DNA of 64,000 nucleotides, taken from NCBI GenBank assembly GCA_018242585.1, contig JAFEBQ010000037.1, positions 1 through 64,000 of the forward strand. Reading direction: 5' to 3'. The stretch's first letter is position 1. The number at the start of each line of letters is the position of its first letter. A program made the translations under genes and the position numbers. Source of the DNA: Planctomycetota bacterium. GTDB taxonomy: Bacteria; Planctomycetota; Planctomycetia; Pirellulales; PNKZ01. Shown here piece by piece: positions 19,010 through 28,678 of the stretch. Under the pieces are notes generated by a model that made no database searches, was not told the origin of the DNA, and was given only the letters and a program-made list of their open reading frames with translations.

Positions 19010-20023
19010 TCATTGAATCGGCGGCAGGACGCTCAATTCGACAATGATCGGGCGATGATCTGAACCGCACTCCCGCCCCAATTCGTTGCTCACCACGCGA
19101 ATGCGACCGCGCAACAAGCAATGGTCGATGGGAAGTCGAAAGTAGATTGGCAGCCACATGGGCCACGTCGGCTGCAGGCCGAACGATCGCCGAGCGTCGC
19201 CAAGCTCTCCATCCCTGCACAGGTCGCTAAACAGAGGTGACCACGGCGTGCAATTCAGATCGCCAATCAAAGCCAGTGGCCCGGGTGATTCATTCACTCG
19301 CCTAGCCAGGTACTTGAGCGTCACTTTGCGAATGTGAGCCAGGCCAGCATCGGTCGGCGGTGGTGGATGCGCGACGACCAGCGCCAATCGCTGGCCGTCG
19401 TCCAGTGGCATGCGCGCCGTGAACACCGCGCCGTCGACACCAAGAGGTTTTTCCAAACGCGCGTCTTCCAGCGGCTGGCGACTCATCACCTGCAGCCCAA
19501 AGCTCCCCTCGTCGGGATACGAGTAAACATGCGGGTATTTGGCGCGCAGCGGTTCGAGCCCATTCGCCCACGCATGCGTCACTTCGTAAAACGCGACCAG
19601 GTCCGGCTCGATTGATTCGATGTACTTGACCGCCTCTTCATATCGATCGTTGTAAACGTAGACATTGAACGACACGAGCCTGACGGGCGGCGACAACCTC
19701 TTGCCCAGCGGATCGTTCGCATCGACCTCGACCGGGCGAGGAAACGGCAGCCAATAGGGCAGCAGCCCCCACAGCAAGTACGCGAACAACACCACGGTAC
19801 ACTCGGCGGCGAAGAACCGGCGACCCAATAGATAGACCACCAGCGCCAACCCCGCGCACAAGGCGAACTGGGCGCGGAAGTGACACAGCAATTCAAGGTG
19901 CCACGACCAGCGGGCCGCGAACGCCAGCAACGTCAACAGCGCCAATAGCGCCGTCGCCGAGTGCAACACGATCCAGAACAGGGCCTGCTTGCCGCGACGG
20001 GGCGCGGCGGCGTTCGACTTCAT
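19010..20023 (-). CDS. Membrane-anchored endonuclease/exonuclease/phosphatase family protein
   Basis: 337 residues. Two or three N-terminal membrane segments (ALFWIVLHSATALLALLTLL, ALCAGLALVVYLLG, VVLFAYLLWGLLPYWL) are followed by an EEP catalytic domain: SFNVYVYN (metal-binding Asn), AFYEVTHAW (Glu), LIGDLNCTPWSPLF (Asp-x-Asn) and GSDHRPIIVEL (Asp-His). The same layout is found in many bacterial membrane EEP proteins; substrates may be phosphodiesters such as lipids or nucleic acids outside the membrane. It follows the HEAT lipoprotein gene on the same strand by about 160 bases. Confidence 0.88.
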   Translation of the reverse strand: MKSNAAAPRRGKQALFWIVLHSATALLALLTLLAFAARWSWHLELLCHFRAQFALCAGLALVVYLLGRRFFAAECTVVLFAYLLWGLLPYWLPFPRPVEVDANDPLGKRLSPPVRLVSFNVYVYNDRYEEAVKYIESIEPDLVAFYEVTHAWANGLEPLRAKYPHVYSYPDEGSFGLQVMSRQPLEDARLEKPLGVDGAVFTARMPLDDGQRLALVVAHPPPPTDAGLAHIRKVTLKYLARRVNESPGPLALIGDLNCTPWSPLFSDLCRDGELGDARRSFGLQPTWPMWLPIYFRLPIDHCLLRGRIRVVSNELGRECGSDHRPIIVELSVLPPIQ

Positions 20024-20181
20024 TCAGGGTCACCGTTCGACCAGTGAATTCACGGGCCGGCAGTATAACCGAATCGGCCACCTACCGCTTTGACATTACA
20101 ATGCGGCGGCGTGCCCGTCAGGTTGTGGCGGTCGACTCCGCTACGTCCTTGCCGCGATTCGCCCTGAATGCCGCGGCGAGA

Positions 20182-22560
20182 TTACGGCACGCGGGTCGCG
20201 CTTTGCCGCTGCCACCATTCACGCCACAGGCGCGTCCGCTGCGCCACGTCGGGCGCTATCGCGCCCCCGTCGGCCTTGGCGACGTCGCTACCCACCACGC
20301 GTGGCAAGGCTTCGAGCGCGGCGCTGCGCACGCCGATCGTATCGTCGAGCATCCGCACCAGCGTCGACGTGAACTGCTCGCCGCCGACCGTGCCCATCGC
20401 GGCGGCCGCTTGCCGGCGGATGTCCATGTCGTTATCGGCCGCCAGCCGCTCCAAGGCCAGCACCCCCGACGGCGCGCCAAGCCGGGCCAGCGCGGTCGCC
20501 ACGTCGATTCGCAACGTCTTGTCCGGCGACACCAGCAACGGCTCCAGCTTCCGCGGATCGGTTCGCATCCCCGGCTGTCCCAACGCACGGACCGCCCCGC
20601 GCACCACCCAGGCGTTGTCATCATCCAGGGCCGGCAACAGCACCGTCGCGTGACCGGGCCGAGCGTGGGCCGACAGCAGTTCGCACGCCCCGTGCCGAAC
20701 TTCCGCGGCCGGATGGGACATGTACGCATAGGCCAGTTGCTCTCCCGCCGGGCCGGCGCGATACGAAGCGGTCAACAACAGCGCGCGACAAACCAGCGCG
20801 TCCTGCTCGCCGCGCCCCAACTCCAACATCCGCGCGTTGGTGCAATCGCGCAGCGCCGCGCCGGACGCCACGCGAGCCAACTGCTGGGCCCCGTCGCGCC
20901 GTTGAGTGACTTGCTGACTGGCCAGATTGACGAGCGCCGCGAACTCGGCCGCGCGGTCTTTCAAGACTTCGACGTACATCGAGGCCGGCAACGCCCGCTC
21001 GTGCTCGACCGTCCACTGGTCACAGGCCGATAACAGCTCAGGCCCCAGCTTGCGCAACTCGTCGAGCACGCGGCGAGTGCCGACGGCCGATGTGTCATGT
21101 TCGAGCCGCTGCAGGTCGCGATCCAGGCGCTCGGCCAACTCGGGGCGGGCTGCTTCGACCGGCGGCGGCGTGGTTTCAGCTAAGGCGCCGCGATCGACCT
21201 GGCCGAACTCCTCGCTCCACTGCTTTCGCAACTCGGCCAACACCGTCACGCGGCGTTCTTGCGGCGCGTCGGCCGAAAGCTGTTCGGCGGCTGGCCAGCG
21301 GCGGCGCAACTGGTCGGTCGCGGCCTGGCGCGTGCCATAGGCCGATTGCTCGTAAGCCATCAACAACAGCGGCCCCGCCGACGCCAGCGGCCAGGCATCA
21401 AGCGACGCCACCACGCGCCGCTGGACTTCCAGGCTACGATCCAGCAACAACTGCTCGGCCGCGTGACGCCCGTTCCGGTCAGGCAACTGGGCCAGTGCGT
21501 CGGCCACCACGCTGCGCACGCGCCACGACTTGTCGGCCAGGGCCAGCGGCAAGGTCTGCTCGGGTTGTAGCTTCAACAGCCCCTTCGTGGCGGCCGCGCG
21601 CAGCTCCTCACCTTCGCGTTGCCGCTCGGCTTCGAGCGCCTTGAGCGCCCGGGGATCGCCGGTCTCGGCCAGCGCGCCGATGGCCACCACGCGCACGTCC
21701 AGGTGGTGATCGTGGAGCATGCTTTCAATGGCGTCATAAGCGCCGTTCGGCCGGCGGGCGGCAATCGTGCGAATCGCTTCACAGCGGACGCCCGTGTCGG
21801 GATCGCTGCGGTGGTCCATGACTTCCAGCGGCAACTCGGCCTTGGTTTCGCGTTGCCAGGCGGCGACCGCCGCGCGGCGCACGTCGGCCGAGCGACTGTT
21901 CAGCGCCCGCTGGTAGCGCGGATTGCCCGCGGGACTGGCGTGCTCGGCCAGCAACCGCAGCAAGTCGGCGTGCAACTCGGGCGCGTAGGCCGTGGCCACC
22001 ATCTCGGCCTCGTTCCCCAGCGCATCGATCAGGCCAGTTAGATCCTCGACGGCTTTGGGGCCCGCGATCGCGGCCAGCGCTTCGGCCGCGGCGCGCCGCA
22101 AGGGCAATCGCAACTCGGCGGCCCGCGTCGTCCGCAACAGAACCTCACGCCCGGCGTCGTCCCCCTGGCGGGCCAGCATGATGGCCGCGTTGGTGGCGAC
22201 CATCATCCGGCGATCCTTGAGCAGCGGCGCTAGTTGATCGGGTGTCGGCGGCGCGGGCGATTCGACGATTTCGATGGCCTGATTGCGCCAGCGCCAGCGG
22301 GGCGCGCCGCGCAGCGGGTCAGGAAGCGTCAACACCCAGGCATCGTTGGCCAGCCGGTCGGCCAGCGCGGCCGCATCTTGTGCTTCAGACGAACCGTCTT
22401 TCTTGTCGCCGTCGGCCGGGGCCTTTTCGCCGGTCTGCAAGGGCCAGCGCGTCGACCAAAAATCGGTCGAGAACGGCCGGCAACCGGCGGCGCAAACCAA
22501 AACCGCGATCGCCAGAGTGGCGAAACAGTGACGCGGCTCGAATCCATTTTCCCGTCGCAT
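20182..22560 (-). CDS. Large HEAT-repeat lipoprotein
   Basis: 792 residues. Lipoprotein signal with lipobox VCAAGC (Cys27). The rest is made of many HEAT/PBS-lyase type helical repeats, for example DADVRRAAVAAWQRE-like units (SADVRRAAVAAWQRE), DTGVRCEAIRTIAARRPNGA, DDNAWVVRGAVRALGQPG and NDMDIRRQAAAAMGTVGG. AGGATT before the ATG acts as ribosome binding site. It probably scaffolds an envelope complex. It is 50 bases from the secreted protein at 22610-23881, so the two are likely one operon. No catalytic domain is visible. Confidence 0.85.
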   Translation of the reverse strand: MRRENGFEPRHCFATLAIAVLVCAAGCRPFSTDFWSTRWPLQTGEKAPADGDKKDGSSEAQDAAALADRLANDAWVLTLPDPLRGAPRWRWRNQAIEIVESPAPPTPDQLAPLLKDRRMMVATNAAIMLARQGDDAGREVLLRTTRAAELRLPLRRAAAEALAAIAGPKAVEDLTGLIDALGNEAEMVATAYAPELHADLLRLLAEHASPAGNPRYQRALNSRSADVRRAAVAAWQRETKAELPLEVMDHRSDPDTGVRCEAIRTIAARRPNGAYDAIESMLHDHHLDVRVVAIGALAETGDPRALKALEAERQREGEELRAAATKGLLKLQPEQTLPLALADKSWRVRSVVADALAQLPDRNGRHAAEQLLLDRSLEVQRRVVASLDAWPLASAGPLLLMAYEQSAYGTRQAATDQLRRRWPAAEQLSADAPQERRVTVLAELRKQWSEEFGQVDRGALAETTPPPVEAARPELAERLDRDLQRLEHDTSAVGTRRVLDELRKLGPELLSACDQWTVEHERALPASMYVEVLKDRAAEFAALVNLASQQVTQRRDGAQQLARVASGAALRDCTNARMLELGRGEQDALVCRALLLTASYRAGPAGEQLAYAYMSHPAAEVRHGACELLSAHARPGHATVLLPALDDDNAWVVRGAVRALGQPGMRTDPRKLEPLLVSPDKTLRIDVATALARLGAPSGVLALERLAADNDMDIRRQAAAAMGTVGGEQFTSTLVRMLDDTIGVRSAALEALPRVVGSDVAKADGGAIAPDVAQRTRLWREWWQRQSATRVP

Positions 22561-22609
22561 GGCAAATCCTTTTGCCGGGGGCGCGTGCTAATAAAATCAG
22601 TGGACGTGC

Positions 22610-23881
22610 TTAGCGGCCGCCGGCGGCCACTTGCGCGCCGCCGGGTACCTTGCTCTTGATCCACTGCTCGAGATCGGTTCCTTCCTTGCGGAGATCGTTC
22701 AACTTGTCGTCGATGTTCTTCCGGGTGTTCGAAGCGATCTCGACCATCTTGGTGACCTTGCCGTCCAGATCGTTGACGATCTGCTTGGTCTCGTTGTTGG
22801 CGGCCGAGAAGAGCCCCGAGTTCGCGTCGACCCCCTTCAAGCCCGTGTGAATACAATAGAACTGCGCGGCCAACACGTCGACCGGCTTGGTTTGCGGATT
22901 CTCTGGCGAGTTCATGAACCGCTTCTCGGGATCCTCGGTGCTCTTGCAGATGTCGACCGTCAGCTTGCTGGCGCTCAACAACACCTGGCCGGCGTTGGTC
23001 GCGGCAAAGGCCCCTTTTTCCAGACAGCCAATCGTCCTGAGCGCCTCGCAGCGCGCGAACAGCGACGCCTCCGAATCGTTCAACAGCGACACCGCCGCGC
23101 GGGCCACCTCGGGCTTGTTGGCGTCGGACCATTTCTTCTCGGCCATGATCCCCATCGCTTCGACCGCCGTGCGGCGCATCCAAAAGGTGCCCACCGCGTC
23201 GTCGCACTTCAGGTCGCTGGTCAAGAGCTTGATCGTGTCGGTTCGCCCTTTGGCTGTCATGTTCATCGTGGCGTGGCGGCGAATGCCAACCAAAGCCGCG
23301 ATCCGCACCTCGGGGCTCAACTTGGCGTCGGCCGCGGCGGCTTGCAGCTTTTCGAGCGCCGCTTGCAGCGGCACGCCGTTCTGGCCGCCAGCATCGGGCT
23401 CGGTCTGGTCCAACATGCCCAGGATGAGCATGAAGTTGACGCGCACCGCCGGGTGATAGCCCGGATCGTTGGAAAACAACCAGCAACCATCGAGGAGCAA
23501 CTTATTCAGCTTTTCGTGCAACGTCATGTCCGGCGCCTGACGCCCGGAGATCGCCAAATCCTGGCGAAACTTCAAGACCGCGCGCATCAACGGCAAGTTG
23601 CCGATATTCTCCACCCACGTCATTTGGGCGACGCCGTAGGTGTAATACTTGGTGAACTCGATTTCCTGTTGTGGCTCCGTAAAGATGCCGGCGCGCAGAT
23701 AGCCTTGGACGCGGCCACGCAAAACTTTGAATTCGGACGCACTAATCAAATCGGGCGGGCGGAATTCCTTGTAGTCCTCGGCCACCGCCACGGCAGTTGA
23801 AGCCAGGAAGCCAACCATCGCCAATGCAGCCAGCAGCGAGCGGCGACAATTCCAGCGCGGCGCAGAGTGCGACCAATTCAT
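22610..23881 (-). CDS. Secreted helical-repeat protein of unknown function
   Basis: 423 residues with a signal peptide (RRSLLAALAMVGFLASTAVA). The mature protein starts EDYKEFRPPDLISASEF and includes HEAT-like helices (PEVRIAALVGIRRHATM, ASLFARCEALRTIGCLEKGA) and a C-terminal coiled-coil-like part (DDKLNDLRKEGTDLEQWIKS). First gene of the operon with the HEAT lipoprotein. I recognise no named family. A periplasmic scaffold is inferred. Confidence 0.75.
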   Translation of the reverse strand: MNWSHSAPRWNCRRSLLAALAMVGFLASTAVAVAEDYKEFRPPDLISASEFKVLRGRVQGYLRAGIFTEPQQEIEFTKYYTYGVAQMTWVENIGNLPLMRAVLKFRQDLAISGRQAPDMTLHEKLNKLLLDGCWLFSNDPGYHPAVRVNFMLILGMLDQTEPDAGGQNGVPLQAALEKLQAAAADAKLSPEVRIAALVGIRRHATMNMTAKGRTDTIKLLTSDLKCDDAVGTFWMRRTAVEAMGIMAEKKWSDANKPEVARAAVSLLNDSEASLFARCEALRTIGCLEKGAFAATNAGQVLLSASKLTVDICKSTEDPEKRFMNSPENPQTKPVDVLAAQFYCIHTGLKGVDANSGLFSAANNETKQIVNDLDGKVTKMVEIASNTRKNIDDKLNDLRKEGTDLEQWIKSKVPGGAQVAAGGR

Positions 23882-24524
23882 GAACCTAGCGTCCTATCGA
23901 AAGGTAGCGTGACAAGCGGGCGAACGCGCAGAGGGCTCGATGTGCCGCCACGGCCAACGGTGCGGCAACATCTTCAACCCCTGTCGATGCTTAGCGGAAA
24001 TCCAGTATCAAGAATTATAGTCGGGGCAGCGCTCAACTCCCAATACTCTCTGGCGGCGATTTCAAGCCCGCGCCGGCCTGCCTGGCGCGAGCCCAGCGGC
24101 AAAACCGCTGCCTGAGGCGGAAATCGCCCGCCGGCATGACTCCCCGGCGGGTGTTCTAACCTGTTTGACGCCAACTGCTAGCGTCAGGTTCCCAGGGTTT
24201 CGCGCGGAGCAGCGAAAGGGCGTTTTGTAGTTCGTAGGGTGCATTCCATGCACCTTATACCGACGCTCACAGTGAGAAGACATTGGGGCTTAACTTAGGC
24301 CCGCACAGGCCAATTCTCTTTGCTTTCCGGCCTGCCATCCGCAGCTAAGGTGCATGGAATGCACCCTACAAGAAATACAAATGCCCAGCGAGCGTCGTGG
24401 CGGTGGTTATTCGATGAGTCGCTAGCGCCGATCCGCAAATTGCTGCTCAATCCCTTGGCCCGAGACGCTATCTTCAGGGGCGCACCTGGACCCTACCACC
24501 GCCGCCTGACGGCCGGCCGACGCC
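23882..24524. other. Divergent intergenic region with a repeat
   Basis: About 640 bases between 22610-23881 (minus) and the HDAC gene (plus). It contains the GTGCAT inverted-repeat element (24235-24368) and a free 8-bp hairpin CCCGCCGG/CCGGCGGG at 24127-24151. No open frame here looks like protein. Confidence 0.6.
24235..24368. repeat. GTGCAT inverted-repeat element, copy 1
   Basis: 134 bases bounded by perfect 23-bp terminal inverted repeats: TAGGGTGCATTCC... at 24235-24257 and its complement at 24346-24368. Each terminus is itself a small palindrome (GGTGCAT-TCC-ATGCACC). The interior is non-coding. A diverged copy lies at 54423-54526. Confidence 0.75.
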
Positions 24525-25463
24525 ATGACGCTGCTGTACACCGATCCGATCTTTTTGGAGCACGACACCGGCCAGCATCCCGAGTGTCGCGCTCGGCTCG
24601 AAGCCATCACGGCCCGGCTCGACACCGACGGCTTGGCCGCGCGCTGCCAGAAGCCCGAGTGGCAGTCGGCCACGGTCGACCAATTGGCCCGGGCCCACGC
24701 GCGCGACTACATCGACCAGGTCCGCGCGTTTGCCGAAAAAGGTGGCGGCCGCATTGAGGCCGATACGATGGTCAGCCGCCAATCGTACGCCGCCGCCACG
24801 CGCGCGGCCGGCGCGGCCATCGACGCCACGACGCGCGTGCTGACCGGCGACGACCGGCGGGCCCTCTGCCTGGTTCGGCCACCGGGACATCATGCCTTGC
24901 GCGACGACGCGATGGGGTTTTGTCTGTTCAGCAATGCGGCCCTCGCGGCCCATGCGGCCCTGGCCGAGCAGAAACTGAACCGCGTGTTGATCGTCGATTG
25001 GGATGTCCACCACGGCAACGGGACGCAAGACGCCTTTTGGACCGACGGCCGGGTGGGATTTCTATCGATCCATCGCTGGCCGTTTTATCCCGGCACCGGC
25101 CGCGCCGAGGAAACCGGCTCGGGGCGCGGGCAGGGAATGATTTGCAACTTGCCGACCGAGATGGGAGTTTCGCGCACTGACTTCCAGGCTAAGTTCGCCT
25201 CGGCGCTCGGCGACTTTGCCGCGCGCGTGAAGCCCGAGCTGGTAATCATTAGCGCCGGCTTCGACGCCCATCGGGCCGATCCGATCGGTTCGCTCGGCTT
25301 GGAAAGCGAAGATTTCATCAAGCTGACCGATGTGGTCCTGGACGTGGCCGACGCCCACGCCGGTGGCCGCGTCGTCTCGCTGTTGGAAGGGGGATACAAT
25401 GTGAACAAGCTGGCCGAGTGTGTGTCGTTGCACTTGCAACGGCTGTTGGAGCGACCGGCGTAG
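24525..25463 (+). CDS. Histone-deacetylase-family amidohydrolase
   Basis: 312 residues, the size of bacterial AcuC/acetylpolyamine amidohydrolase enzymes. The zinc-dependent arginase/HDAC fold is shown by LVRPPGHHAL (His122-His123), IVDWDVHHGNGTQDAFW (Asp160 and His162 as metal ligands), PFYPGTG, ISAGFDAHRADP (third ligand Asp247) and the catalytic Tyr in LLEGGYN. It removes acetyl or other acyl groups from lysines or polyamines in the cytoplasm. It is followed after 40 bases by an acyl-CoA dehydrogenase, as part of one probable operon. Confidence 0.92.
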   Translation: MTLLYTDPIFLEHDTGQHPECRARLEAITARLDTDGLAARCQKPEWQSATVDQLARAHARDYIDQVRAFAEKGGGRIEADTMVSRQSYAAATRAAGAAIDATTRVLTGDDRRALCLVRPPGHHALRDDAMGFCLFSNAALAAHAALAEQKLNRVLIVDWDVHHGNGTQDAFWTDGRVGFLSIHRWPFYPGTGRAEETGSGRGQGMICNLPTEMGVSRTDFQAKFASALGDFAARVKPELVIISAGFDAHRADPIGSLGLESEDFIKLTDVVLDVADAHAGGRVVSLLEGGYNVNKLAECVSLHLQRLLERPA

Positions 25464-25503
25464 GCTTAGCTTCCACAAAATTCTGGCGACGAAGGGTTAA
25501 AGG

Positions 25504-26685
25504 ATGAATCCGATTCAACGCAACGCCCTGTTGGCCGATGTCGACACGTTTTGCCAACAACTGCGCCCGCACGAAGAGCTGTGCTACCTGGAGCACCGGC
25601 GGAACGATCAACTGGTGGCCACGGCGGCGAAGTTCAACCTGCTGGGTATGCCGATTCCCACGGAATACGGTGGCCGCGGCGCGGACGCCGAGACCTACGC
25701 CCTGTGTCTGGCGCGCATTGGCCGCGAAGGGACGGGCGTGCGGACGTTCTTTTCGGGGCACACGTCGATCGGCCAGTATCCGGTCTGGAAATTCGGCAGC
25801 GCCGAGACCAAGCAGCGTTACCTCCCGCCATCGGTGCAAGGAAAGTGCGTGATGGCCTTCGGCCTGACCGAACCGGACGCCGGCTCGAACCCCTTGGAGA
25901 TGACCACAACTTACCGGCGCGAGAAGGACGGCTTCCGCATCTCGGGCGTGAAGTATCTGATCAGCAATGGGGCCGTGGCCGACGCGGTGATCGTGTTTGG
26001 CTATCCCGAAGGGACCAGCGGGGCCGAGCGGCGAATGAGCGCCTTTGTCGTCGACACCAGCGGCGCGACGTTCGAGAGCGAAGACCTGCCGGCCAAGTGC
26101 GGCATGTACACGGCGAACACCGGCATGTTCCAGATGGACGATCACCCGGTGCCGGCGGCGAACTTGCTAGGACAAGAAGGAGAAGGCTTTCGAGTCGCCA
26201 TGAAGACGCTGGTGTCCGGACGCTTGAGCGTGGCGTCGGGCTGTGTGGGCGTGATTGAAGATTGCCTGGAAGAGGCGCTCAACTACAGCCGCCAGCGACA
26301 GCAGCACGGCAAGCCGATTGGCAAGCATCAACTGGTGCAAGAACACCTGGCCGAGATTCACGTGGCCCAGACGATCAGCCGCGCCGTCGTGGCCCAAGCC
26401 GCCGCCGCCAAGCAAGCCGCGGACGAACAGCCCGACAACAAGGAACTGCAAGAGCAAGCCGACCTGATCGTGGCCGAGGCCAAGCTGATCGCGGCGCGAG
26501 CGGCCTGTGACGCGGCCGACCGGGCGGTGCAAGTCTTTGGCGGACGCGGCTGGAGCGAGCTGTATCGCGTCGGCCGCCACTGGCAAGACGTGCGCGTCTG
26601 CCGCATCTATGAAGGAACCGACGAGATACTGAAGCTGAAGCTCGCGGCCGCGATGCTAGGCAAAGATTTCGCTGCGTTTCATTGA
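25504..26685 (+). CDS. Acyl-CoA dehydrogenase
   Basis: 393 residues, normal length. FAD-dependent oxidation of acyl-CoA thioesters. Visible family signatures: VMAFGLTEPDAGSNPLEMTT (flavin and substrate contact), GFRISGVKYLISNGAVAD, and the C-terminal QVFGGRGWSELYRVGRHWQD and CRIYEGTDEILKL. The insert at about residues 295-325 (AAAAKQAADEQPDNKELQEQ) is a charged helical extension. A GAAGGG lies 8 bases upstream of the ATG. Substrate chain length cannot be told. Pairing with the deacetylase suggests a shared acyl-CoA or protein-acylation role, which is inference. Confidence 0.92.
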   Translation: MNPIQRNALLADVDTFCQQLRPHEELCYLEHRRNDQLVATAAKFNLLGMPIPTEYGGRGADAETYALCLARIGREGTGVRTFFSGHTSIGQYPVWKFGSAETKQRYLPPSVQGKCVMAFGLTEPDAGSNPLEMTTTYRREKDGFRISGVKYLISNGAVADAVIVFGYPEGTSGAERRMSAFVVDTSGATFESEDLPAKCGMYTANTGMFQMDDHPVPAANLLGQEGEGFRVAMKTLVSGRLSVASGCVGVIEDCLEEALNYSRQRQQHGKPIGKHQLVQEHLAEIHVAQTISRAVVAQAAAAKQAADEQPDNKELQEQADLIVAEAKLIAARAACDAADRAVQVFGGRGWSELYRVGRHWQDVRVCRIYEGTDEILKLKLAAAMLGKDFAAFH

Positions 26686-26723
26686 CGGGCTGTCCTTTGC
26701 AATGACAAAGCGGCGTCCATCGC

Positions 26724-26859
26724 AACCCTTCTCCCCCGGGGAGAAGGTGGTGAGCGTAAGCGAACCGGATGAGGGTCGCGCCTCAGGCTGACGCGATTTG
26801 AAGTGGTGAGTGGACCCTCATCCGGCCTTCGGCCACCTTCTCCCGGCGGGAGAAGGGTT
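26724..26859. repeat. Palindromic CCTTCTCCC/GGGAGAAGG repeat element
   Basis: 136 bases between convergently folded arms: AACCCTTCTCCCCCGGGGAG and the matching right end CGGCGGGAGAAGGGTT; further in, GGATGAGGGTC pairs with GACCCTCATCC. Each arm also folds on itself. The same type of repeat is, from memory, scattered in many bacterial genomes. It fills most of the 336-base gap 26686-27021, which otherwise holds nothing I can name. Confidence 0.65.
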
Positions 26860-27021
26860 GATGGAAGCTCGCTCGAAGAACTGAGCGGCAAGACGAACAA
26901 CCTGCTCCACGTTCTTGCAATCGCCTCGGCGGCAACCCACAATGACGCCAGCGCCGCTGGTCTGCGGCTGTTGGGGCGAATGACACATCGGTGCAGGACT
27001 CGATTACGGGAGCGCGTCGCC

Positions 27022-28074
27022 ATGCGGCAAGTGATCTGCGGCGGATTGAGCATTGTCGGCTGCTGTTTGTGGGCCACCCTCGTTTCGGCACAGGCCCCGG
27101 CGGCCGGCGGCGCGGCTGCGGCGGCCGACACGACCTCGGTCATCGGCAATCGCGCGCCCGAGTTCCCGCAAGCGCCCAGCGCCTGGGTCAATTCGATGCC
27201 CCTGTCGCTGGAAGCCGTCGCGGGCAAGGGAATCGTCATGTACTTTTTCCACGCCGCGGACCAGGGGAATCAAAAGGCCTGGCCCAAGGTGCTCGACACC
27301 GCCAAGGAATCGGAAGGGAAGCCGGTGCTGTTCATCGGCATCGTGCCAGGCGTCCCCGCGCAAGTGGTCCAAAGCTACGCCCAGCAGTTCAGCATTCCCT
27401 GGCCGATGATCGCCGATCAGGATCGAGCGCTCGAAGCGGCCTATGGCGTGGGGACGATTGCGGCCGACAACGCCACGCAGGTGATGTACATTAAAGCCGA
27501 TGGGACCGTGGGGCGCGGCGACTATCGCGATCTGGCTCGCACGGCCACTTCGGCCGGCGCCGGCGCCAAGTGGAAGCTCGACCCGGCCACCGTGCCCGAG
27601 GGCTTGAAGCCGGCCTGGTTCGCGATTGAGTTTGGCGACCCATCGAAGGCGGCGCTGGTCATCAAGAAGGCGCTCACCTCGCGCAAGCAGGAGGAGAAAT
27701 CCTCGGCCGAGAATCTGAAAGCGATCGTGCAGAACACGATTGAGAAGCTGGCCGAAGAGGCCAAGAAGGCCAGCGACGACGGCAAGAAGTGGGACGCCTA
27801 TGTGATCTACAACAAGCTAACCGAGGATTACAAAGGCTTCGACCTGCCCCCGGAAGTGCCGACGCAAAAGAAGGAACTCGCCGCGTCGGCGGAAATCAAG
27901 GCGGCCATCGCGGCCCGCAAGCAGATCGATCTGGCCAAGAAGCAGATCGCGCTGGGCAAGCCCGCCAACAAGAAGCAGGCTGCCACCGCGCTAACCAAGG
28001 TGGTCAACGACATGGCGGGCAATGCGCTGGGAAAAGAAGCCCAGGCGCTGTTGGACACGCTTGGCTCGCCGTAA
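27022..28074 (+). CDS. Secreted redoxin-like protein with helical C-terminus
   Basis: 350 residues from the ATG at 27022 (GGGAG about 9 bases upstream). Signal peptide CGGLSIVGCCLWATLVSAQA. Residues 35-170 look like an AhpC/TSA-type thioredoxin fold: VIGNRAPEFPQAPSAWVN, GIVMYFFHAADQGNQKAWPK, PWPMIADQDRALEAAYGVG, and TQVMYIKADGTVGRGDY. The position of the usual peroxidatic or CxxC cysteine is occupied by HAADQGNQK, so no redox cysteine is present and the domain may be non-catalytic. The C-terminal 150 residues are Lys/Ala-rich helix. The frame is open upstream to 26803, but that part lies in the repeat. Confidence 0.75.
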   Translation: MRQVICGGLSIVGCCLWATLVSAQAPAAGGAAAAADTTSVIGNRAPEFPQAPSAWVNSMPLSLEAVAGKGIVMYFFHAADQGNQKAWPKVLDTAKESEGKPVLFIGIVPGVPAQVVQSYAQQFSIPWPMIADQDRALEAAYGVGTIAADNATQVMYIKADGTVGRGDYRDLARTATSAGAGAKWKLDPATVPEGLKPAWFAIEFGDPSKAALVIKKALTSRKQEEKSSAENLKAIVQNTIEKLAEEAKKASDDGKKWDAYVIYNKLTEDYKGFDLPPEVPTQKKELAASAEIKAAIAARKQIDLAKKQIALGKPANKKQAATALTKVVNDMAGNALGKEAQALLDTLGSP

Positions 28075-28198
28075 GCTCCGGCACTTCGCTGACGAACGTC
28101 GCGTCGTCGAGGCCAGGGGATTCACCCCCTCGGAAATGGCGCGGGCGAGGCTCTAACGGGCGACTACCCCCTGCTGACTTAATTAGGGCCATGAGAAC

Positions 28199-28660
28199 GT
28201 GACGATCCCTGAAAAAATCAGGATCAAATACGAGCCTGACTATCACACCGACCAAATCGGGACGTTTAGCGACGGCCAGCAGTTTATGGCCTTCGTAACC
28301 GCTACGCTTCCCACGCCTCCGCCCGTCGATTGGCCGAATCACAAAAGATGGTATGCCGTCTTGCATGCCTTTGACGCTGACGGTGAACACGAAACAACCA
28401 AGGCTTGGTTTGCGGGAACAACCGCCGATGGCGAAGCTGCGGTCGTTGAAAAAGCTCAAGCTCGACTCAAGGAACTCATCGCCGCCTTGGGCAAGGTCGA
28501 GCACCGCGACGTCGAAATTCGGCTTTTCAGCGTTGAGATTCATGGCCACACCTTTGGCCTGGTCGATGCGTCAGAGCCCGACGAAGAGTACGAGAGTGTC
28601 CATCTGCTGCCGAACGACCTCGCGTTCTTCGCGCCCTGGGATGGTGATTACGACACCTAG
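28199..28660 (+). CDS. Hypothetical protein
   Basis: 153 residues starting at GTG 28199 (IPEKIRIKYEPDYHTDQIG). No signal or membrane segment. Alternating hydrophobic and polar residues (RWYAVLHAFDADGEHETTKA, RDVEIRLFSVEIHGHTFGLV) suggest a mixed alpha/beta fold. Acidic C-terminus (FFAPWDGDYDT). The ATG at 28191 is out of frame, so GTG is the best start. It precedes the Tat gene at 28679 by 18 bases and may be cotranscribed. No family recognised. Confidence 0.7.
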   Translation: MTIPEKIRIKYEPDYHTDQIGTFSDGQQFMAFVTATLPTPPPVDWPNHKRWYAVLHAFDADGEHETTKAWFAGTTADGEAAVVEKAQARLKELIAALGKVEHRDVEIRLFSVEIHGHTFGLVDASEPDEEYESVHLLPNDLAFFAPWDGDYDT

Positions 28661-28678
28661 TGCAACTCCCTGTTGCGT

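Noticed and set aside
22631-23800. Plus-strand open frame of 389 codons
   Set aside because: It lies opposite a protein with a signal peptide and regular helices, and has no motif of its own.
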